Source: JAYWXI01 sp036016955 (lineage in GTDB: Bacteria; Bacteroidota; Bacteroidia; Flavobacteriales; Weeksellaceae). From it: DNA of 14,608 bases. The stretch is from the NCBI RefSeq assembly GCF_036016955.1, contig NZ_JAYWXI010000024.1:1-14608 (forward strand), in the 5' to 3' direction. The notes below the pieces were generated by a model. It had not been told where the DNA came from. It ran no database searches and was given only the letters and a program-made list of their open reading frames with translations. This document shows positions 1-6,177 of this stretch, piece after piece. Position 1 is the first letter of the stretch; each line of letters begins with the position of its first letter. The position numbers and the translations under genes were made by a program.

Positions 1-438
1 CTTATCAGGTTCAAGCGTAACAAGTTTTCTATCCCAAATGACGGTGTCATTTTGTAGGCTATTTAATAAGATAGTTCTTAAGTCATTTCTGTTTATTTCA
101 GGATTGTCAAATCGATTTTCGGGCTTTACATTTTTTGTGGATAAAATATTGCCTTTTTTATCAGCAATATTTACACCCATTGGTAAGGCTAAGTCATAAT
201 AAGTTTGTAACAATCCCGCTTTTTTCATTGCTTCCTGACCTGAACCTTTGTGTAGGTCAAGGGTTCCACCAAAAATTCTTGCCTCTCGGTCGTTGTCTCT
301 TTCGTAAACTGAAACGTCTATGCCGTTTTGCTGTAATAATTTTGCCATAGTCAGTCCAACGGGTCCACCACCAATTATTGCAACGTTCTTATCACTAAGT
401 AAATTCATTTGTTTGTCTGTATCTATTCGCATTGTCAT
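1..438 (-). CDS. tet(X): Tet(X) tetracycline-inactivating FAD monooxygenase, N-terminal 146 residues (runs off left edge)
   Basis: Tet(X) is a cytoplasmic FAD-dependent, NADPH-using monooxygenase that hydroxylates and so inactivates tetracyclines. The 146 visible codons match the N-terminus of Tet(X) as I know it: start MTMRIDTDKQ, Rossmann motif GGGPVG at residues 23-28, YERD (45-48) for the FAD ribose, the FGGTLDLH segment at 57-64, and R117 in NRNDLR. The family is about 388 residues, so some 240 residues lie beyond position 1. The start at 438 is the family's usual start and lies 18 bp after the GTT edge of palindrome A; no TAnnTTTG box is visible in that gap, so transcription probably reads through from upstream. 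Some residues (T122, Q129, T141, D145) differ from what I recall of the original Tet(X)/Tet(X2) type; which variant this is cannot be decided from the N-terminus. Confidence 0.96.
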   Translation of the reverse strand, partial: MTMRIDTDKQMNLLSDKNVAIIGGGPVGLTMAKLLQQNGIDVSVYERDNDREARIFGGTLDLHKGSGQEAMKKAGLLQTYYDLALPMGVNIADKKGNILSTKNVKPENRFDNPEINRNDLRTILLNSLQNDTVIWDRKLVTLEPDK

Positions 439-449
439 TCAAAAATGGC

Positions 450-584
450 CCATAACGAAAAATGGTAGCCGTAGTTGCCGGATTTACAGCACTTTCGTAT
501 CAATTTAGCACTTCGGTTCGTTAAAAGCACCAAAGTATCAAGTTGGCACGAAAGCCGGCAATTATCGGCTACCATATGTTAGTG
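450..584 (-). repeat. attC-like palindrome A, between blaOXA and tet(X)
   Basis: Imperfect palindrome with arms at 462-481 (ATGGTAGCCGTAGTTGCCGG) and 555-575, and a loop of about 73 bp. On the minus strand it opens with CACTAAC 11 bp after the blaOXA stop and closes with CGTTATGGGC, 18 bp before the tet(X) start. It shares the AACAT opening, CGTT closing and AGTGCTAAA loop motif with other palindromes in the window. Placement directly after one gene and just before the next is what an integron cassette attC shows. Only the AAC/GTT triplets fit the classical RYYYAAC/GTTRRRY core well. The site identity is inferred from structure. Confidence 0.8.
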
Positions 585-591
585 GCATTTA

Positions 592-1416
592 TCATTTCAT
601 TATATTCATTTGCTTTAACGCATTTTTTGTTACATTAATTCTCGATGAAATAAAATCATCAACATTCAATCCGTCTGTCGGAATTACATTTGTTGCAAAA
701 AAATAAACATTAGATTTTGTTTCAACATAACCAACAAACCAACCATTATATTTTTCTTCTATCGAACTTAATCCAGTCTTACCGCTTAAAATGTAATTTT
801 CAGTTCGCTCAATTTCCATAATATTTTTGACAATCTTTATTGTCCTATCAGAAATTGGAAATTTTGAAAAATAGAATTTCCTTAAAAAGTCGATTTGTTG
901 TTTTTGAGATATTTTTGAATTTCCTTCAAGCCAAAAATTATCAATGGTTAAAGTGTCGAAAACCATTCCTTTGTAATCTAATTTTCTCAAATATTTTTTC
1001 ATTCTTTTTACACCAACTTTTCTAGCAATTTCTTGATAACAAGGAACACAAGAAACTTGAAACGCTTTTTTAAAAGTCAAATCTTCTTCCCAACTTTTAA
1101 ATCTCCGTTTTTCACCATTCCATTTGAAAATTGCAGAATCATTTTTAATTATTCCAGTTTCTAAAGCAATTATTGAGTTCGGAATTTTGAAAGTTGATGC
1201 TGGAATTACTCCAGTTTTTGCCCAAGAAAAATCGTTAGAATAATATATTTTGTTTTTTACGTCATAAATTAAAATTGATCCGTTTACTTCTAAACTATCC
1301 AAAATATTTCCAAATTCTGTTTTTACAACTTCTTTTGTATTTAGTTTTTTAGTTTGGCAATTTGCGGTAAAGTTTACTAATATAATTATATTTAAAAGTA
1401 TTATTATTTTTCTCAT
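592..1416 (-). CDS. blaOXA: Class D beta-lactamase (OXA type, Bacteroidota lineage), lipoprotein signal
   Basis: Serine beta-lactamase of class D, hydrolysing penicillins and possibly other beta-lactams in the periplasm. 274 residues, normal for the class. The N-terminus is a signal peptide ending in TANC, so Cys20 is a likely lipidation site and the enzyme may be membrane-anchored. Active-site motifs are in order: STFK at 74-77 (nucleophile Ser74, Lys77), SCV at 122-124, FWLEG at 161-165 and KTG at 213-215, followed by WFVGY at 226-230. The box normally reading YGN is YKG at 148-150, a deviation whose effect is unknown. It resembles the OXA-347/OXA-209 group known from Bacteroidota, from memory and at group level only. 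The start lies 50 bp after the GTT edge of palindrome B, and the stop 11 bp before palindrome A, so it forms one cassette-like unit of about 1.0 kb. Confidence 0.93.
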   Translation of the reverse strand: MRKIIILLNIIILVNFTANCQTKKLNTKEVVKTEFGNILDSLEVNGSILIYDVKNKIYYSNDFSWAKTGVIPASTFKIPNSIIALETGIIKNDSAIFKWNGEKRRFKSWEEDLTFKKAFQVSCVPCYQEIARKVGVKRMKKYLRKLDYKGMVFDTLTIDNFWLEGNSKISQKQQIDFLRKFYFSKFPISDRTIKIVKNIMEIERTENYILSGKTGLSSIEEKYNGWFVGYVETKSNVYFFATNVIPTDGLNVDDFISSRINVTKNALKQMNIMK

Positions 1417-1459
1417 TTTAATTTTTGTTTCATTAAGGTTTATGTCGCTTCAAGATGAC

Positions 1460-1592
1460 GCACAACGTTGTTCGGCTTTGCGTTCGGGCGGGTTTCGGAG
1501 CACAAAAGCCTAAATTTATTTCTAATGTTTAATCGAAGCACAAGGCTTCAAGTTTATACGTCAGCCCGCCTGACGCAAAACCGATGTTAGCA
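1460..1592 (-). repeat. attC-like palindrome B, between the DUF6934-like unit and blaOXA
   Basis: Arms at 1473-1492 (CGGCTTTGCGTTCGGGCGGG) and 1564-1583 pair with a small bulge; the loop is about 71 bp. On the minus strand it opens TGCTAACATCGG, 11 bp after the stop of the 53-codon gene, and closes AACGTTGTGC, 50 bp before the blaOXA start. Just inside the first arm is GGCTGACG, also seen in palindromes D and F; the loop carries TTGTGCT and ATTAAAC blocks shared with D. The ten bases up to its opening AAC (TACTGCTAAC) are the exact reverse complement of those after the GTT edge of palindrome C. Confidence 0.83.
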
Positions 1593-1599
1593 GTAGTGC

Positions 1600-1761
1600 T
1601 TATGCAGTTGTCCACTGTTTAGGTAGTCCAACTTTTTTAAGCATTTCATTTGCTTTTTCCAATTTGTCTGGGAATAGGATTTTGTCGTCAAACTTGTTTA
1701 ACGCTTTGTCCACCCGAACAATCGGAATTTTACGTTTCTTTATTTCAGTTGTTACTTTCAT
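1600..1761 (-). CDS. Small basic hypothetical protein (53 aa) downstream of the DUF6934-like gene
   Basis: A 53-residue ORF starting MKVTTEIKKRK and ending GLPKQWTTA, 30 bp downstream of the DUF6934-like gene on the same strand and therefore probably co-transcribed. It is Lys-rich and has no membrane segment or signal peptide. The reading frame fills the gap between its neighbour and palindrome B, its stop lies 11 bp from the opening AAC of that palindrome, and codon use is like the neighbours, which supports it being real. I do not recognise a family. Small partner genes of this size are common in toxin-antitoxin pairs, but nothing in the sequence itself shows such a function. Protein coding is inferred from position and composition. 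Confidence 0.65.
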   Translation of the reverse strand: MKVTTEIKKRKIPIVRVDKALNKFDDKILFPDKLEKANEMLKKVGLPKQWTTA

Positions 1762-1791
1762 ATCAATTGAATTTTGATTTTACAAAGTTAA

Positions 1792-2241
1792 TTATTTTTT
1801 TGTTTTCCTACGCACTAAAAATCCGTCATATTCAACATTTTTTTTGAACGGAAACCAATCCTCATCTTTCTCGCCCAAAACTTCAAAGTCTTCTGTTACT
1901 TCCGAAAGAAATTTTGTTATTCCCATTCGGTAAAGTCTTGTTCGGGATTTTGTGCTACCTGTCGCATAAATCCAAGCGTTCGGATATTTGTCGGTAAAAG
2001 CGTAAAGCGTTGCGGCAACTGTCGCCAAAACTTTTTCGCTATCCCCATTGTTTGAAATTACTTTATCGTCTATGTCGCCTGTTGTTAGGTCTTTGTCGCC
2101 AAACGCAAGGTTGTAAACGTTTTTCACGTTGGTTTCTTGGAAACGCACAAGTTTTTCAATTAAGCCTTTCTGTCCTTCGCTTGTAAATTCAAAGGTCATT
2201 AACTTGTCGCTCGATGCCAACGGATACTTTGGTAATTTCAT
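1792..2241 (-). CDS. DUF6934-like conserved Bacteroidota protein (149 aa)
   Basis: 149-residue soluble protein without signal peptide or membrane segment. The blocks FEFTSEGQKG (17-26), YNLAFGDKDLTTGDIDDKVISNNGDSEKVLATVAATLY in outline at about 43-80, IYATGSTKSRTRLYRMGI (91-108) and the C-terminal YDGFLVRRK are what I remember of the DUF6934 family, found widely in Bacteroidota and of unknown function. The ATG at 2241 is preceded by an A/G-rich leader and by a good -7 box (TATCTTTG, 2275-2282). Together with the 53-codon gene it makes a two-gene cassette-like unit of about 0.85 kb between palindromes C and B. The conserved GSTKSRTRLYR stretch could bind nucleotide or nucleic acid, which is a guess. 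Confidence 0.85.
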   Translation of the reverse strand: MKLPKYPLASSDKLMTFEFTSEGQKGLIEKLVRFQETNVKNVYNLAFGDKDLTTGDIDDKVISNNGDSEKVLATVAATLYAFTDKYPNAWIYATGSTKSRTRLYRMGITKFLSEVTEDFEVLGEKDEDWFPFKKNVEYDGFLVRRKTKK

Positions 2242-2274
2242 TTCCTACTTCTTTCTTTCAGTTCAAATTTTTGT

Positions 2275-2282
2275 CAAAGATA
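2275..2282 (-). promoter_or_regulatory. Probable -7 promoter box (TATCTTTG) of the DUF6934-like gene
   Basis: TATCTTTG on the minus strand fits the Bacteroidota -7 consensus TAnnTTTG exactly. It lies 33 bp upstream of the ATG at 2241 and 30 bp downstream of the GTT edge of palindrome C. I see no good TTG element at the -33 distance, so the call rests on the -7 box alone. If real, this unit carries its own promoter. Confidence 0.5.
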
Positions 2283-2305
2283 CGATTTTTTTCGTCACGC
2301 ATTAC

Positions 2306-2383
2306 TGCTAACGGTTCTCAACTAGGAGACGCGGGCTTTTCGGTTGTGGTTGTTCAGCCCGTGGCTTTTAGTTGATGTTAGTA
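2306..2383 (-). repeat. attC-like palindrome C (short form)
   Basis: The shortest of the six, about 78 bp, close to classical attC size. Arms at 2318-2336 (TCAACTAGGAGACGCGGGC) and 2357-2375 pair in two blocks, TCAACTA/TAGTTGA and CGCGGGC/GCCCGTG, separated by an unpaired internal stretch, with a 20-bp loop. This two-block stem with an internal bubble resembles the layout of integron attC sites. On the minus strand it opens TACTAACATC and closes ACCGTTAGCA. The stop codon of the upstream membrane-protein gene (2368-2370) lies inside the first arm. Confidence 0.83.
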
Positions 2384-2730
2384 GCATCATTTTTCAAGTT
2401 AAACTTTTTAAAATTTAATATAAAGACTGTTGTCATTATCACTCCTAAACAAACAGCATATATAGCTCCTATTTTAAATCCTAGAATCAAAACAATATTT
2501 TGCAGAATTACGCTCAATACTGACCAGATTTTCAATTCATTTGTGTTTTTAATTGCAAGAGAAATGATCAAGGGAATAATCATCGCAATATCAAACATGA
2601 AAACTTTAACTGCGAATAAATAACCTTCATAGAACCTTTTGTTTATATACATTTCATATAAATCAGACATATAAGTTAATGTCATAACGATAGTTCCGAT
2701 TAGTAATATATATGCAGTAATTTGTTTCAA
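2368..2730 (-). CDS. Hypothetical four-helix membrane protein (120 aa)
   Basis: 120 residues with four predicted membrane helices at about residues 5-22, 36-60, 69-86 and 89-106, short polar loops, and a charged C-terminal tail (KKFNLKNDATNIN). No family is recognised and no catalytic motif is visible. It starts 14 bp after the stop of the upstream 88-residue membrane protein, so the two form an operon and possibly a complex. Its last codons (ATNIN and the TAA) are made from the first arm of palindrome C, so the end of the reading frame is defined by the recombination-site-like sequence. Confidence 0.8.
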   Translation of the reverse strand: MKQITAYILLIGTIVMTLTYMSDLYEMYINKRFYEGYLFAVKVFMFDIAMIIPLIISLAIKNTNELKIWSVLSVILQNIVLILGFKIGAIYAVCLGVIMTTVFILNFKKFNLKNDATNIN

Positions 2731-2744
2731 ATGAAGTATTGTTT

Positions 2745-3011
2745 TTAGTAAATAAAGACTTTAAAAAGTATGTAAGCCAAAAAGTAAGAGGTTATAAGAC
2801 CAGAAATGACACCATGCTTTGCCTTAAACTCCCACGAGTATGTGACCAAACCAATTATAAGGGTATAAGCAACAAGAAAAATTACACTAAACAATACGTG
2901 AGCCATATCGCCTCCCGATTGTCCTTTTAACCAAAAGTATAACATCGTAAACACTGATAGAAATCCGCAGATTACCAAAAGTGTATGTTTAATTAATTTG
3001 GTTTTGTTCAT
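2745..3011 (-). CDS. Hypothetical three-helix membrane protein (88 aa)
   Basis: 88 residues with three predicted membrane helices at about 9-28, 36-60 and 67-87, and a hydrophilic KGQSGGD loop after the first. No recognised family. First gene of a two-gene unit between palindromes D and C; the ATG at 3011 lies 54 bp after the GTT edge of palindrome D. No TAnnTTTG box is visible in that leader. The pairing of two very small membrane proteins could reflect a two-component small transporter, holin-like or immunity system, but no motif settles this. Confidence 0.78.
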   Translation of the reverse strand: MNKTKLIKHTLLVICGFLSVFTMLYFWLKGQSGGDMAHVLFSVIFLVAYTLIIGLVTYSWEFKAKHGVISGLITSYFLAYILFKVFIY

Positions 3012-3058
3012 TGTCGTTTTAATAATATTTTTCGATTACGGGCTACTCTGGTTATTGC

Positions 3059-3193
3059 TACTAACGGTTCACGGCTTGGCGTTTGTGGCGGCAATCAGGG
3101 AACATCAGCCCAAATTTAGCACAAAAGTTTAATAGTAGCACTAAGCTCAAATTATGCACGTCAGCCGCCATAACGCCAAACCGATGTTGGCAG
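3059..3193 (-). repeat. attC-like palindrome D, at the downstream end of the metal-resistance block
   Basis: Arms at 3072-3092 and 3164-3183 pair almost completely (core GGCGTTTGTGGCGGC against GCCGCCATAACGCC); loop about 71 bp. On the minus strand it opens TGCCAACATCGG and closes ACCGTTAGTA. Loop motifs GGCTGACGT, GAGCTT.GTGCTACTAT and AAATTTGGGCT are shared with palindromes B and E. The nine bases up to its opening AAC (GCTGCCAAC) are the reverse complement of those after the GTT edge of palindrome E, at the other end of the 9.9 kb block. The nearest gene stop (3386) is about 190 bp away, unlike the other units. Confidence 0.82.
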
Positions 3194-3296
3194 CTGTGGT
3201 TTTTTCCGTCCGTTCGTATTTGTCTGTCAGGTTTGGTGTGTCGGCAGATTTAATTTTTTGCGAAGCGTGGAAAGATTTTTTTGTTTTTTCTGTCGT

Positions 3297-3381
3297 GCGT
3301 TGGAAAAAGCAAGCTCTTTTGCAAACTTTGGCTTGTGTGTCGCCTTGTGCGGTTTGCAAATGTGCTTGCTTTTAGCGTTGG
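3297..3381 (-). repeat. Hairpin X1, terminator-like, downstream of the P-type ATPase gene
   Basis: Arms at 3307-3326 (AAGCAAGCTCTTTTGCAAAC) and 3352-3371 (GTTTGCAAATGTGCTTGCTT) form a long stem with a small internal TC/TGT mismatch and a 25-base loop containing TTGTGTGTCG. GCGTTGG flanks it on both sides (3297-3303 and 3375-3381). Read on the minus strand the stem ends in TTTTT, so it could terminate transcripts from the ATPase gene whose stop is at 3386. Same family and orientation as X2. Confidence 0.7.
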
Positions 3382-3385
3382 TTTG

Positions 3386-5419
3386 TCAAAATTTCATTCG
3401 TTGTATTCGTACTGCGTTTAAGATTGCCAATAATGCTACACCTACATCGGCAAAAACGGCTTCCCACATTGTTGCCAAGCCACCTGCACCAAGTATTAAA
3501 ACAATTCCTTTTACTACAAATGCCAATGTGATATTTTGCCAAACAATTTTCTTTGTCTGTTTACCGATATTGATTGCCATAGGTATTTTACTCGGCTTGT
3601 CGTCTTGTATTACTACGTCTGCTGTTTCAATGGTGGCATCGCTACCTAAACCGCCCATTGCAATACCGACATCACTTAACGCTACAACAGGTGCATCATT
3701 TACACCGTCTCCGACAAAGGCAACGGTTTCATTTTTGGCTTTGATTTCTTTTACCTTGCTTACTTTGTCTTCGGGCAACAAGTCGCCAAAAGCGTTTGCA
3801 ATTCCTAATTGTTCGGCAACAAATTTCACAACCGAACTTTTGTCGCCACTCAACATTGTCGGTTTTACGTTGAGCATTTTCAGCTTGTCAATGGTATTTT
3901 GTGAGTCTTGTTTTATGCTGTCGGCAACGGTAAGATAACCTACAAATTTGTTGTCGTAAGCAACGGCAATTATGGTGTAAACAATTTTACTTACATCAAC
4001 ATCGTGCTGAATGTTAAACTTGTTCATCAATTTGAAATTTCCTACTAATAATTGTTTTCCGTTTACTTCGGCTTTCAGTCCGTGTCCTGCAATTTCTTCG
4101 GTGTTTTCTAATTTGATTTCATTATTTGTTTTGCCAACATATTCGTGAATGGCAGTTGCTACGGGGTGCGTACTCAATCGTTCCAAAGCGTCCACCATTT
4201 GTAGCATTTCTGTTTGATTAAATGCTTTGTCAAATACCACTTCCTGAACCTTGAAAACACCCTCCGTCATTGTACCTGTTTTATCCATTACCACGTTTTG
4301 AATATTGGAAAGGGCATCTAAAAAGTTGCTTCCTTTAAACAATATTCCATTTCTTGAAGCTGCTCCAATTCCTCCGAAATAACCCAATGGAATACTTATA
4401 ACCAATGCACAAGGACAAGAAATAACCAGGAATACCAAAGCTCTGTACAACCAATCCTTAAACTCATAATCAGCTACGAAAAAGTAAGGCAGCACACAAA
4501 TAGCGACCGCTAACAGTACCACGATAGGGGTATATATTTTCGCAAATTTCCGGATAAATAATTCCGTTGGTGCTTTTTGTGAAGTAGCATTTTGTACCAA
4601 TTCCAAAATTTTGCTCAACTTGCTATCCGTATATGCGGTTGTAACCTGCACTTGTGCAACGGTATTAAGGTTTATCATACCCGCCAAAACCGTTTCGCCT
4701 TTGGCTTTGGTGTCGGGCTTGCTTTCGCCTGTGAGTGCTGCGGTGTTGAACGATGCCGTTTCAGATAACAGTTCTCCGTCCAAACCTAATTTTTCGCCCG
4801 GTTTCAGTTGTATGATTTCGCCGATGTTTACAGTTTCAGCCTTTACGGTTTCCGGCTGATTGTTTCTTAAAACCGTTACCTCATCAGGTCTTTGGTCGAG
4901 CAATGATTTGATGTTTGCTTTTGCCCTCGAAACAGCCATTGTCTGAAAAACTTCTCCAACAGCATAGAATAACATCACGGCAACACCCTCCGGGTATTCG
5001 CCAATGGTAAATGCCCCAATGGTGGCAATGCCCATTAAAAAGAACTCTGAAAAGATTTCCCCTTTTCTGATGCTTTTCACGGCATCTGTCAATACGGGAA
5101 ACCCAACGGGAGCATACGCAACCACATACCAAATAATCCTTACCCAACCCGTAAACCATTGCTGTGGAAGCCAGTTGTCAAATGAAATGGCAACAAGCAA
5201 CAATACCAATGATATTATACTCGGCAAAAACATTTTAATTGGACTACTCTCACTATGGCTGTGGTCGTGTCCGTCATCATCGCTGTGGTCGTGTTGATGC
5301 TTTTCATTTACCAGCTCTTTTGCACCTGCTTGGGTGTAAATTTTTTCTTCCTGTGTGCAACAAGTCATTTTGCCTTGTGCATCGTAAGTATGCTTGTGAT
5401 TTTTGTCTGTATTTATCAT
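3386..5419 (-). CDS. zntA: P1B-type heavy-metal ATPase (Zn/Cd/Pb exporter, ZntA/CadA class)
   Basis: Inner-membrane ATPase that drives divalent metal from cytoplasm to periplasm. 677 residues with the P-type landmarks in order: TGES (230-233), the metal-binding SCPCALV in a membrane helix (CPC at 335-337), phosphorylation site DKTGT (379-383), HP of the P1B class (418-419), MLSGD (522-526) and GDGVNDAP (570-577). CPC with a conserved Lys in KGIVLILG (638) and an Asp in ADVGVALLAI (658) is the P1B-2 signature, indicating Zn2+/Cd2+/Pb2+. There is no N-terminal ferredoxin-like metal domain; instead it has CC at 20-21 and a His/Asp-rich stretch at 41-55. The start at 5419 is 5 bp after the stop of the transglutaminase-like gene, so the two are co-transcribed. 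Last gene of the metal operon, followed by hairpin X1. Confidence 0.95.
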   Translation of the reverse strand: MINTDKNHKHTYDAQGKMTCCTQEEKIYTQAGAKELVNEKHQHDHSDDDGHDHSHSESSPIKMFLPSIISLVLLLVAISFDNWLPQQWFTGWVRIIWYVVAYAPVGFPVLTDAVKSIRKGEIFSEFFLMGIATIGAFTIGEYPEGVAVMLFYAVGEVFQTMAVSRAKANIKSLLDQRPDEVTVLRNNQPETVKAETVNIGEIIQLKPGEKLGLDGELLSETASFNTAALTGESKPDTKAKGETVLAGMINLNTVAQVQVTTAYTDSKLSKILELVQNATSQKAPTELFIRKFAKIYTPIVVLLAVAICVLPYFFVADYEFKDWLYRALVFLVISCPCALVISIPLGYFGGIGAASRNGILFKGSNFLDALSNIQNVVMDKTGTMTEGVFKVQEVVFDKAFNQTEMLQMVDALERLSTHPVATAIHEYVGKTNNEIKLENTEEIAGHGLKAEVNGKQLLVGNFKLMNKFNIQHDVDVSKIVYTIIAVAYDNKFVGYLTVADSIKQDSQNTIDKLKMLNVKPTMLSGDKSSVVKFVAEQLGIANAFGDLLPEDKVSKVKEIKAKNETVAFVGDGVNDAPVVALSDVGIAMGGLGSDATIETADVVIQDDKPSKIPMAINIGKQTKKIVWQNITLAFVVKGIVLILGAGGLATMWEAVFADVGVALLAILNAVRIQRMKF

Positions 5420-5424
5420 AGCCT

Positions 5425-6144
5425 TTAATTTTTTAGGTTCGTTACACTTTTATTTCTTATTCTTTCCACGTTATTATTCATTATATGCCTCACAATATGC
5501 TGAAAAATAAACTTCTTGAAAGCGTTCAGCTTTTGCTGATGTTTTGCATAGAACGCATCTGGCGTATCAAAAACACCAAAGTCCTGATTGATGCCTTTAT
5601 CCTGAATAAACGTATTGTTGAGGTTCCATTCAATCGGTGGGTTCTCAAAATTATCTGTATAAACCCCGAAACCACAAAACGTGGTTTTGCAATCGCTGTT
5701 CTGCTCCTGCAATTTTGTGAGATAAGGTTTATCCAAAATCACGCCCTCTAAAAAATACCACTGTTCATTTACCAATACCTCAACCCAGCTATGTAAGATG
5801 TTTTTCGGCGAAAGTTTGTACCAAATACCCGTAATAGCTCCCTTTTGCAAGGCTTTATCAATGGTAAAACCGTGAATGCGATTAGGTATTCCCGTTGCTC
5901 TTAATAACGCCATTAGCAAAGTTGCTTTGGTATTGCACTGTCCGTAACCGTCTTTCAGAATTTCTGATGCAGGTATATCGTCCGAAACATTGTAGCCAAA
6001 TTTTATTTCATCCCTGACAAAATTGTAAATGGCTTTAACTCTTGAAACAGTGTCCAAATCTTTCCACCCTCTTTGTTCCAATAGCTCTTGTATAGAAACG
6101 TTTGAGTAGTCAAGGATTTTTGTTTCTTTAAGATAGTTGTCCAT
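5425..6144 (-). CDS. Transglutaminase-like cysteine peptidase-fold protein
   Basis: About 239 residues from the ATG at 6144 (MDNYLKETK). The frame is open to an ATG at 6189, but that start would lie inside the inverted repeat and upstream of the -7 box at 6164-6171. Counting from 6144, the catalytic triad of the transglutaminase-like superfamily is present: Cys70 in GYGQCNTKATLL, His118 in HSWVEV and Asp138 in LEGVILD. No signal peptide, so it is probably cytoplasmic. Relatives act as proteases, amidases or cross-linking enzymes; the substrate cannot be read from the sequence. It lies between the Fur-family regulator and the P1B ATPase, 5 bp before the latter, which suggests a role in metal handling or in processing a metal-stress peptide or protein. 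That role is inference. Confidence 0.85.
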   Translation of the reverse strand: MDNYLKETKILDYSNVSIQELLEQRGWKDLDTVSRVKAIYNFVRDEIKFGYNVSDDIPASEILKDGYGQCNTKATLLMALLRATGIPNRIHGFTIDKALQKGAITGIWYKLSPKNILHSWVEVLVNEQWYFLEGVILDKPYLTKLQEQNSDCKTTFCGFGVYTDNFENPPIEWNLNNTFIQDKGINQDFGVFDTPDAFYAKHQQKLNAFKKFIFQHIVRHIMNNNVERIRNKSVTNLKN

Positions 6145-6163
6145 AACACATTTATATTTATAA

Positions 6164-6171
6164 CAAAGGTA
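6164..6171 (-). promoter_or_regulatory. Probable -7 promoter box (TACCTTTG) for the transglutaminase/ATPase pair
   Basis: TACCTTTG on the minus strand is an exact TAnnTTTG match, 19 bp upstream of the ATG at 6144. The inverted repeat at 6178-6206 begins 6 bp upstream, covering where a -33 element would lie. This argues for a regulated internal promoter that can express the last two genes of the operon separately from the efflux pump. Confidence 0.6.
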
Positions 6172-6177
6172 CACAGG

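Larger units (their letters stand above)
3012..3385. other. 374-bp gene-free stretch holding palindrome D and hairpin X1
   Basis: Between the small membrane-protein pair and the P-type ATPase gene I see no convincing gene. Short open frames exist on both strands but are produced by the repeats. The right part is strongly T/G-biased on the plus strand. It holds palindrome D and hairpin X1, separated by about 100 bp in which I recognise nothing further. Confidence 0.7.

Noticed and set aside
3258..3938. 226-codon plus-strand frame
   Set aside because: It lies antisense to the well-conserved P1B ATPase end and hairpin X1; its protein is low-complexity and shows no family.
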